Origin: Avena insularis
Lineage: Eukaryota; Streptophyta; Magnoliopsida; Poales; Poaceae
Reading direction: 5' to 3'
DNA: 64,000 nt
Assembly (NCBI GenBank): GCA_023614405.1
Contig: CM042697.1
Coordinates: forward strand, 305,754,323 to 305,818,322
The notes under the pieces are model-generated. The model was not told the origin of the DNA and did no database searches. It was given only the letters and a program-made list of their open reading frames with translations. Position numbers and translations under genes: made by a program. Shown here piece by piece: positions 56,020-64,000 of the stretch. The first letter of the stretch is position 1, and every line of letters begins with the position of its first letter.

Positions 56020-57165
56020 CGTGGGCGCTGGGAAATTTTTGCCTGGTGTCTTGCGGACATGCCAGGAGTTCCTAGGGAATTCGCCGAGCATGCACTCAAT
56101 GTGTTTCCTGACGCGAAGCCAGTCAAGCAGTCGATCCGATGATTTTCCAAACCAAGAGCCAAAGCCGTTGAAATCAAAGTCAACAGACTGCTCGATGCCA
56201 ACTTCATCATGGAAATCAAGGAGAGCTAGTGGCTAGCCAACACCGTGCTGGTCCCCAACAAGGACACGGAAATCCTGCGGATGTGCGTGGACTTCACATC
56301 GCTCAACAACTACTATCCCAAGGACCACTTCCCTCTACCGCGGATCAATCAAATCATCGATTCAACTGCAGGATGCGAGAAACTCTCCTTTTTTCATGCC
56401 TACTCAGGCTACAACAAGATTCGGCTGAAGGTCGAAGATCAGGAGAAAACGGCGTTCATCATGCCATTTAGATTATTATGCTACAATACCATGCCCTTCG
56501 GGCTGAAGAACGCAGGTGCCACGTACCAGAGGTGCATGTAGGCGTGCCTGAAAAGCCAGATTGGTCATAACATCGAAGTCTATGTCGACGACATAGTAAT
56601 CAAGGCCAGGAAGGCCAAGACACTGATCGACAATCTACACGAGATGTTTGATAACCTCGATCACTACAAAATCAAGCTAAACCCAGAAAAGTGCGCCTTC
56701 GGCGTCCCATATGGCCAGTTGCTCAGCTACTTCATCTCCCAACAGGGAATCGAGGCGAATCGAAAGAAAATCAGGGCCATACTGGCCATGGAGAATTCGA
56801 AGAACCTCAAAGGCGTCCAGCAGCTAGCTGGGCGGATCGCGGCGCTGAGCAGATTCATCAGCCGCATGGGCGAGAAGGCCCTACCCTTTTATCAGCTGCT
56901 GCGCAAGGCGGACAAGTTCAAGTGGACACCCGAAGCAAACGACGCGTTTGAGGACCTCAAGCGGCTGCTCTCCACCTCGCCTGTCTTGGGTACGCGAAAG
57001 GAACGGGAGCCCCTATTTCTATACATCATAGCTACACATCAAGTGGTAATCACCGTACTCATGGTCGAGCGACCCGAAGATGGCAAGACCCACGGGGTCC
57101 AACGCCCAATCGACTACCTCTGTGAGGTACTGACCCCGACAAAGTAGAGGTACCCTCACTACCGC
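56020..57165 (+). pseudogene. Reverse transcriptase of the Tat element, truncated before RNase H
   Basis: The RT frame resumes near 56020 and is readable from 56245: MCVDFTSLNNYYPKDHFPLP, MPFGLKNAGATYQRCM, a TAG at 56539-56541, then EVYVDDIVIKARKAKTLIDN with the intact YVDD box (about 56575-56605), the thumb, and the start of the tether (FKWTPEANDAFEDLKRLL). Reading stops at TAG 57145-57147 followed by RYPHY. The RNase H catalytic block expected next is missing: integrase sequence starts within a few codons. Earlier codons (55995-56240) include further stops. Confidence 0.88.
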
Positions 57166-58103
57166 TGGCCTGGCCCTTCCCCCAATGGGGCCTCGACATG
57201 ATCGGCAAACTGCCAAAGTCCTTGCCAGGAGGCCACGTCTTCCTCCTGGTGGCAGTCAACAAGTTCACAAAGTGGATCGAGGCTATGCCCGTCACCAACC
57301 AAAGCGGCAAAACTGCCGTCAAGTTTTTTGAGTCCATTGTCTACAGGTTCGGCGTGCCTCACAACATTATAACGGACAATGGATCAAACTTCATCTCGAA
57401 GGAATTTTGATCTTTTAGCAGAAACTTCGGCATCAACATATCCAACGCCTCCGTGGTGCACCCGTAGACCAACGGACATGTCGAAAAGGCCAAGAACCTC
57501 ATAGGCAACAACATCAAGAAACGCCTACTATGCCCACTCGAAAGGCTTGCGGGAGCCTGGGCAGACGAGATACCCTCCGTCCTCTGGAGCCCGCGCACAA
57601 CGCCAAACAGCTCAACTGGCTACATGCCCTTCTTCATGGTGCATGGCGCCGAAGCCGTGCTACCCGCCGAGGTACGCCACAAGGACCCACGGGTCGCCGC
57701 TTACAGCGAAGCCGAATCAGAGGCAACACTCGAAGACGTCGTCGACACACTCGACGAGTCACGTGACATTGCCACTGCTCGCTCAGCGGTCTATCAGCAG
57801 AGCCTCCACAACTACCACTGCCGCCGGCTGCGCCCAAGGTCCTTCGTCGAAGGAGACCTTGTCCTGCGACTCAAGCAAGAATGTCCCAAGAAGCTCGAGT
57901 CACCCTGGGAAGGACCCTACATCATCACCGAAGTCATCCCAGGTGGTGCCTACCGCCTTATGGACGTCGCATTAGGAGTTGAATACTCCAACCCTAGAAC
58001 GTCACACAACTGCGAAGCTTCTACCCCTAGTTACCCTTTACTTTCAATAAGGCTATTCAGCCAAGGCTACTCAGCCGAACAATGTACCTCCTCGTTGCTA
58101 TGA
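57166..58103 (+). pseudogene. Integrase core and C-terminus of the Tat element
   Basis: It begins abruptly at PLAWPFPQWGLDMIGKLPKS (about 57162-57220), so the N-terminal zinc-binding HHCC part is lost in the same deletion as RNase H. The catalytic D (GLDMIG), D (IITDNGSNFISKEF, about 57358-57410) and E (TNGHVEKAKNLI, about 57470-57505) can all be located, but stops follow SKEF (57408-57410) and interrupt VHP-TNGH (57466). The C-terminal region (PFFMVHGAEAVLPAEVRHKD, FVEGDLVLRLKQECPKKLES, WEGPYIITEVIPGGAYRLMD) is open in the frame of 57624-58103. Confidence 0.88.
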
Positions 58104-59341
58104 ATAAAAGCTAAGTTCCTTGGCCCAAACATCTTTTTCTCCTTACATTATTTCTCGCTAAATACGCTCGGGGGCTACGCCTCACCTCACGACTTCATCG
58201 ACTACAAACAACACATACAACCCGAGTAGCTGACCACGTCAGGCTAACGAAAGGGACATTCACATTACAAGGCACCACGTGCCAACACATATAAAACTTT
58301 ACAAAGGGCATTACAAGCCCACTCGAATACATACAAATTTGACATCATCTCGTTTTTCTTTACAGGACCTAATTGTTCTGGAGCATTACATCCGCTCGCT
58401 GTTCGAACAAATCTACAATCTCTTCGGCGTGCTGCGCCACAACTGCGTAATGAGGGCGCATGTCCCATAAACTTCCATCTGGGCGAGGGGTAGTCCAGTC
58501 ACCACCTATGCAAGATTAACATCACGACGATGCAATCGAACAAGAGACAAGGCAACCTTGACCCCTAGAATCAGTTGATGATGCACCAACTCCTTGACAT
58601 GGCCTACATTACGAAACTTGCCAAGAAGACCCAAAAAGGTGGAAGGCGCAACGTCCAAAGGGAACATGATGGACCAGATGGCCACCGGTGGTGACCTGGC
58701 CTGCCTCAGCACCCGAAGAACCTAGTGTACGCGATCTTGCACCGTCGCAAGGACGATTGCCCGATCACGGTCCATCTAGAAGAAGCAACCAGCCTCTAGA
58801 TGATGCTGTGTCAGGCAGTTCATCTGAATGGTGACACGCTCCTTCTCTTCCCTCGGAATGAGATTCACATCTGCACAAAGCACAAAATGAGCCAGCATAC
58901 AAATAAGTTGCACGTGAAAGAACATCGGTTCACGAAGACTCACATTGAAGTTGCTCACCCATCTGCCTCAATTCTCCAAGAAAGAACTCCTCCCTGGAAG
59001 TGGCTCGCTCAGCCTTGGACTTCCACACATCTGCGTGTCCTCAAAAGCTAAGGATATCCTTCTCTAGGCTGCGTACGCGATCATGCAGAAAGGTCAATTG
59101 CAACACATTATCCAAATATGGTCGCGGCTCAGGAGCAGTCGGAAGGACAACTGGAGCCTCACCTGAAGGATCCTAAAGGCAAATAAGCAAGTATAAAAAT
59201 CACAAGTACTTTTGGCAGCATCTCAAAGATAGACTTATATACATAAATAAGGCCACCTCGTGGCAAAGTAGAATTCGTTCATCCGCAAGATTGTTACAAA
59301 AGCAGCAAAAAAGATGCTACACTAAGCTACATTACAAAGGC
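58104..59341 (+). other. 3' non-coding region of the Tat element
   Basis: Starts with TACGCTCGGGGGCTACGCC (about 58162), a PPT-like word typical of Tat 3' regions. Frames here are short and not protein-like, although minus-strand sequence could contain a small 3' exon or UTR of the antisense gene. Confidence 0.6.
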
Positions 59342-60120
59342 CTAAGCACCCACATCCGGAGCAATCTTGGAGCCAGACTGCCTGCCCTTGGCCTCATGTT
59401 GCTGCTTCGCCGCATAATCAGCTAGGAGGTCAATGAGCTTAGGCCCATAACGCTTACAGCGAGAAGCAAAGAGGGCAAAAGCTACCTCAGAGCCATCTGC
59501 TGGCGTCGGCATCCTAGACGTGACTTGACGCAGATCCATCTCGGCTCCAGATGCCAGCTCCATGGCCAGCCCCATGGAAGTGGCGATGCCCTTCTGCTTG
59601 CGCTTGTTCTCCGCTAGAACCTCCTCTGACAGAGCATCCGCAAGGGCGACGCCCTTAGGGACGACCTCCTTGTAGAAGCGCGTGAGCACTTTCTTAGCTT
59701 TCTCCAAGGAGCCAGCAATAGTGGCGCAGTGATCCTCACTCGCAACAGTGGCATCAAAAAAAGAATCTCCGTGCTCCAACGCACCATGATCAAACGTGAT
59801 GCCAGAAGCATCCGATAAAAAGAAGAAAATAATACTTGAGTGAGGAAGGATAAAGCGCACCCAAAAATCAGAAGACCCAAAGGATACAAGGATAACTTAC
59901 CAGAAATAGCCTTGGCAGTAGCCATGAGCTTGTTTGCCATCTCCTTCTCCTGCGTGGTACAGCGGCGTGACGGTACTCATGATCTTGAGCCTCATACATG
60001 GCGCTCCTTGGCCTCCACAGGATCAGCGAACTTCTTCTCTTCTTTACTAAGGCTATTTTCGAGAGCATTCCGTCTTCGGAAGGCATCATTATTATCATCT
60101 ACAACATGAAGAAGTTTTGG
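59342..60120 (-). pseudogene. 3' exons of the antisense gene in the Tat element
   Basis: Minus strand. An exon-like stretch begins after a splice-acceptor-like GTTGTAG at about 60100 (DDNNDAFRRRNALENSLSKE, coiled-coil composition). Further on, a 172-codon frame (59860-59342) contains DHGALEHGDSFFDATVASED, LEKAKKVLTRFYKEVVPKGV and ends SGSKIAPDVGA before TAG at 59342-59344. It is the probable C-terminal part of the gene that starts at 62053. Exon joins are inferred only from local splice-like signals. Confidence 0.5.
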
Positions 60121-60179
60121 GTGAATACAGACAACATACTCAGCAAACTAGAACGATAACCAAAAGGAAAGCTACGCAC

Positions 60180-61085
60180 CTTGGAGCTGCTTCAGCTCAG
60201 CCTCCAGCGCCACATGCTGCTAGATGAGAAGGTTGGCACTGTGCACAAAAGGCTACAGAAGAAACATAAACAAAATTCGATGAACAAAGGGCTCAGGGGC
60301 TCCCCCAAAAGCAAAAGATCAACATGTCATACAAAAAGGACTCGGGGGCTTCCCCCATGGAGTAAAAAAGATCACACTTATGTGTTCAGGCATGGACTCA
60401 GAAGGTCTGCATGCTGCCTTTCTGAGTTATGACTGCCCGAGCTTCTCGCCTGGAGGAGTTCGGGTCATCGTCCTCAGAGTCAGCCACCACCCGGGGAATA
60501 GAATCCGTCGGCTTCGATTCCGCCATTACCTCTTGGGTGTCCCTGTCAAGGGACTCCTCCAAAGGATTGCTACAAGCAACCAATCAAATCAGCAACAAGC
60601 TAAAATTGCAAAGATGAAAATGGAAGCAAGACTCAAGCGCAATGACTCACGACTCGATGTCCAATAAATTGAAGACATGAGCTGCCTTCTCCTTCTTCTT
60701 CTTGGCTGGTGGCTGCGGAGCCACCGCCCGAATAGGCATGGCAGGGTAAGGCGCAGATAACGCACCTCCTTCCATGTCGTGCTGCTCGAGGAACGGCGGA
60801 CCCCTTGGAGTTGGCGGGGTAGACCCATCCGAAGATTCACTCTGGGAGCACTTTTCGGGTCCGCCCTTCGCTCGCCTCAGGGGATTCCAAAGTTGGAGAT
60901 TGCGTCGGAGGAAGGTCTTATTTAGAATCCACAACTTCGTTATCCGGCGCAACCAGAAATTTCTCAGGCAGAGGGGGCATCATCCCAACTACCTTGATAT
61001 TCTGCAAACAAACGAAACAAGGATTAGTAACATTAACAGTAAGCAAAGTACTCAAAGAGGAGCAACGTGCAAGCTACACTTTTCC
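60180..61085 (-). pseudogene. Middle exons of the antisense gene in the Tat element
   Basis: Minus strand. TTTCGTTTGTTTGCAG ending at about 61003 is a good 3' splice site, followed by open sequence (NIKVVGMMPPLPEKFLVAPD). Pro/Ser-rich stretches (SESSDGSTPPTPRGPPFLEQ) and a basic patch PPAKKKKEKAAHVFNLLDIE follow to about 60647. CTCCAAG|GTGCGTAGC at about 60180 resembles a 5' splice site. The acidic segment DSEDDDPNSSRREARAVITQ lies near 60480. Composition suits a linker and coiled-coil region rather than an enzyme. Confidence 0.45.
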
Positions 61086-61204
61086 ACCCGCGGAACTGCA
61101 TTTTTGGCGCTGAAGGGGGAGGTCAACGATTTCCCCGGGAGGTCCTCATCGTCCTTGAACTTCAACATGGGCCGAAGGGCTCTATCAAGGGCACCCTTGG
61201 ACAA

Positions 61205-62053
61205 CTACTCAGGTGAGACCCTCATCGGATCGCTGCTGCCAGCATAAAGAAACATCGGATGCACTCTCGCTTGGAGCGGCTGCACCCGACGCTTGAGGAA
61301 GGTGTGAATAATATCGACATCGTTGACCTCCTTGTTGACCACCAGCTAGAGTGCCTCCACGCAACGGTAGAGATCCGCCACCTCCGCCGTTTCACCCTCC
61401 AAGACGTGGTTCTTCCACAACCTCTTCGGGACGATTTTCTGAGTAGAGTCGAAAGGGGCAAGACCATATTCTTGTCCGTCCAATTTGGCGTCGCGGATGT
61501 AGAACCACTTCTTCCGCCAATACTGGACAGACTCGCACATGGAAAAGGAGAATAAAAGGATAGAAGAACGAATGGAGATGATGCAGCCGTCGAGCGGATA
61601 GACTCCGCCGGTGAAGGACTGCCTCTTCATGAAATAGAGCTTCCGCATGAGGCCAAAGTGTGGCTCGATATAGAGCCAGCACTCGCAAAGAGTGCTAAAG
61701 CAAGTAATGTGGAGAAGAGAGTTGGGAGACAGATGATGTAACTGAATCCCATAGAAAAAGAGGAGTGCACGAAGGAATTCGTGGACATGAAGAGAAAGAC
61801 CGCGGATGAATAAGGCATAAAACATCACCCAAAACCCTTCGGGTGGGCGTGGGATTACCTCGTCAACGGGGAGGATGGCGTCCTCCTTGTTGCAGGGAAT
61901 CAACCCAGCATCGCGCAGCTTGCGTAGATCCCCATCGAGCATGTACGTGCGCTTCCACCCGCCGTCCATGGCACGCGCCGTAGCGGCGACCTTCTTGCCG
62001 CCACCGGCGGCGCTCGATCCAGCTCCAGTAGCGATCTTCTTTGGCTTGCCCAT
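61205..62053 (-). pseudogene. Putative gypsy-type transposon protein (antisense ORF), first exon
   Basis: Minus strand. Start chosen at ATG 62053 (MGKPKKIATGAGSSAAGGGK), which lies 11 codons inside the open frame and gives the basic N-terminus usual for the family. The core PRPPEGFWVMFYALFIRGLS, HEFLRALLFFYGIQLHHLSP and GLMRKLYFMKRQSF matches the plant family annotated in Pfam as putative gypsy type transposon (Transposase_28), whose function is unknown. A TAG at 61346-61348 interrupts it, and reading continues in frame (HTFLKRRVQPLQARVHPMFL) to a second TAG at 61205-61207. The gene lies opposite to gag-pol in the element's 3' region. A TATA box at 62211-62220 precedes it. Confidence 0.75.
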
Positions 62054-62210
62054 CTTGCAGTGGCAATGGCTTTGGTGCGAGCGCAAGAATGAAGAGGGGA
62101 AAGTATGCAGAATGTTCAGAGCGCAACGAAGGGCAGCGAAGCTTGTGAAAATGGAGGCAATGGAGATGATAAAATCACGAAGGGTAAAAGAAAATCACTG
62201 TTTCCCTACG

Positions 62211-62220
62211 ATATATAAGG
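62211..62220 (-). promoter_or_regulatory. TATA box of the antisense gene
   Basis: On the minus strand CCTTATATATCG lies about 160 bp before ATG 62053, with no other coding between. It suggests the antisense gene has its own promoter inside the retrotransposon, separate from the LTR. Confidence 0.5.
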
Positions 62221-63193
62221 AAGAAGACGATGCACACGAGCCGTTGATTCAGAAGCCCTAGCGCGCACCTCATATCTAACCATACACGTGTCAGCACTAC
62301 ACCGAACCGTCGCTAGCACGCCGTCCACTACGCACATAAACCGATGAGATGCCATAATTTTTGCCACGTCTACACGTGACTAGTCAACTTAAAGTCAGGC
62401 GGTAGGGCCCACGATCGTTTCGTTGCATCATCTCTACTGCCACAAAAGGTTGAGATCACCAATCGTCAGCACTGACATCATCAAGGCAAAGCCAGCAATG
62501 GCTCAAAGTTTTCGGCTGATCAATCAAGTACTTACTCGAATCTATGATTCGAGAAACTACTTGGGGGTTACTCCTATCAGGAGCGCTGGCCGCGCACCTG
62601 AGAAATGACTAAGGTAACTATGCCTCGAAATTATCTTCGAGTCCTATGTCGAGTCTGCGACTCCACTTACACTGAAAACCACTAAATTTAAGTCTCTGCT
62701 CAAGTCTACGACTCGAGAAGATAATCGGGGGCTACTACCATAGGGAGCGCTGATCGTGCACCCTATGAATTCTTCGACTACGATCCTTCGGGTGAAAAAC
62801 TACCAAATATTTTTGGCAACTTTGCCCAAACCAATGCTAAGTGAGAAGCAGTCTCCTTAGCCACCCGAAACACCTCCACGGTGATAAAACTTTGGATGCT
62901 TTATAGGTGGCACAAAGATAAGCCCTACAGATATCATCTGATGGCCTGGTAACACACCTGACAACGTTCTGCCAGTAAACTTCCGTGTCAACATGCACGA
63001 TGAAAATCCTGACGGACGCGTTGGGTACATCACTTAAACTAGGATTCGGCTCCTGTAAAACCACAACATATTGAGTCAAATCACACCAGCAGTCGTTCCG
63101 AATTCGCATCAAAGCAGGTTCAACTACATAGCACCCGAAAGATTGAAGAGTCTCTAGACAAATCTACGATTCGACTGAACACTCAGGGGCTAC
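62221..63193 (+). other. 3' region of the Tat element with PPT-like repeats
   Basis: Non-coding. Repeated blocks containing a CGAGAA-CT word followed by TTGGGGGTTAC (about 62562), TCGGGGGCTAC (about 62725) and TCAGGGGCTAC (about 63183), the first two followed by GGAGCGCTG and GCACC. The last is the functional-position polypurine tract at the LTR. Confidence 0.7.
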
Positions 63194-63682
63194 AGACATG
63201 GATATACCCCACTGGTACACGACATTGGTATACCTGGTCCCGTCCAAGGAAGGCCCACGTCAAGATACGCGGTCATGAAGACTTCGGGTGGCCCAAGCCC
63301 ATGACGTATTCGACTCCTTGGAGGACAAGTCTAGATTAGATAGAATTTCAAAGGGTACCAACCCTAATCTGTAACCGACTCGACCTAAGCCTAGGACCTG
63401 CCTATCTATATAAAGGCCAGGATGGTACGGCGAGAAGGATCTCTTCCACCACCACATATGCACCTCACGCTAGATTGCATCTACACACCCCTGTAACTTT
63501 CGGTTCTGCCGTAATTAAGAGTAGACAAGTAGGAGTAGGGTTTTCCCTCTGGGAGCTTGAACCTGGGTAAATCTCATGTCCCGTGTTGCTTGTCTATTAA
63601 CCGTTCCGTGACTTCCAGCATTCCCATATTCTACAAAACCCAAGTCCATAACAATGGGCATTGACGAAATCAACCCTCGTCA
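63194..63682 (+). repeat. 3' LTR of the Tat element
   Basis: 489 bp aligned to 52439-52928. It starts AGACATGG where the 5' LTR has TGACATGG, so the terminal T has mutated. It ends CCCTCGTCA. Both LTRs keep the TATA box. Confidence 0.9.
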
Positions 63683-63687
63683 ACCAG
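63683..63687. repeat. Target-site duplication ACCAG, right copy
   Basis: Exact copy of 52434-52438, directly after the LTR end. Confidence 0.88.
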
Positions 63688-64000
63688 TGCCATTCGGCTA
63701 GCTACATGCTCCAAAGAGTTGCGCCGCCAAGTTGCTGGAGAAAAAGGTAGCAGATGCCCCAACAACGGCTGTGGGATATTGTTATCCTTCCACGACTTCA
63801 TCAACCACAAGATGGCGTGCCCGCACGGCCCGTGCAACTGCCCTGAGTCTGGCTGCGAGTTCGCAGCCCCGCCCACAATGCTCCTCTCCCACCTCGAAAA
63901 ATCCCACTCGATGGAAGTGCATAGTTTCCACTACGGCGTGGAACACAGGTACATCTCTTAGCCTTTGCTGTCACCTGGCTCACGGAGACTAGAGACCATC
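63688..64000 (+). pseudogene. Second SINA-like RING / SIAH zinc-finger gene, partial and broken
   Basis: From about 63751 a frame reads RCPNNGCGILLSFHDFINHK, ACPHGPCNCPESGCEFAAPP and LLSHLEKSHSMEVHSFHYGV, the SIAH-type zinc finger of SINA-like E3 ligases (C..C, H, C, C..C, H..H pattern), to TAG at 63959-63961. Just upstream another frame gives SCAAKLLEKK, the wording expected at the end of the RING, so a one-base frameshift near 63745 separates RING and zinc finger. The C-terminal substrate domain would lie past the window. Relative of 11992-12749. Confidence 0.65.

Larger units (their letters stand above)
52439..63682 (+). mobile_element. Tat-lineage Gypsy LTR retrotransposon with antisense gene
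   Basis: 11,244 bp with short LTRs (490 and 489 bp) and perfect ACCAG duplications. The PBS is TGGCGCCTTCTGTGGGAA and the PPT-like tract CTCAGGGGCTACA precedes the 3' LTR. Order: gag, protease, RT, deletion, integrase core and C-terminus on the + strand, then about 5 kb of 3' region carrying a multi-exon gene on the minus strand. The short LTRs, PBS, gag wording (RHPYLKEELGRVKP, LMDIANRWADCEDS) and long 3' region are those of RIRE2/Retand-like Tat elements. Its body is GC-richer than the other elements. Confidence 0.92.

Overview
The window is nuclear DNA of a large-genome grass, most likely a Triticeae species (wheat, barley, Aegilops type). I infer this from Angela/BARE-like Copia elements, an Athila-like element whose LTRs begin TGATACG, Tekay and Tat Gypsy elements, Stowaway MITEs and a CACTA terminus. 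It is almost entirely transposable-element sequence with a few decayed host-type genes. I see no rRNA, tRNA, CRISPR array or bacterial feature.

Layout. 1-2582: 3' end of a Copia element on the + strand (decayed RT/RNase H and one LTR). 2583-9946: old intergenic DNA with two abutting Stowaway MITEs (3244-3451), a CACTA end (from 4429) with a dense subterminal repeat array, and a diverged 0.3-kb duplication (8575/9176). 9947-10485: a frameshifted gene of unknown function with an acidic N-terminus and a lysine-rich tail. 11992-12749: a SINA-like E3 ligase pseudogene. 12960-19310: an unusual block of ~0.5-kb units arranged as two four-unit arrays about 3.7-3.8 kb apart.

19769-51502 is the centrepiece, a nest of insertions inside one small host gene. 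Start codon, codons and exons of a zinc-finger-XS-like gene lie at 19762-19768, 29031-29053, 50433-50680 and 51095-51502. The exons are split by an Athila-like element (19769-29025, gag and protease only) and a Copia element (29054-50432, minus strand). The Copia element is itself interrupted in its leader by a complete Tekay chromovirus (35246-47977, minus strand, perfect ACATC target-site duplication). The Tekay element carries two open, unrecognised reading frames between its primer-binding site and gag.

52439-63682 is a complete but internally deleted Tat-lineage Gypsy element (+ strand, perfect ACCAG duplication). Its 3' half carries a multi-exon gene on the opposite strand, of the putative gypsy-type transposon family. 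It landed beside or within a second SINA-like gene whose remains run from 63688 to the window end.

No element looks able to move on its own. The Tekay polyprotein has five in-frame stops and a frameshift, the Tat element has lost RNase H, the Athila-like element lacks RT and integrase, and both Copia elements have altered RT catalytic motifs. LTRs, PBSs and PPTs are largely preserved, so some could have been mobilised in trans.
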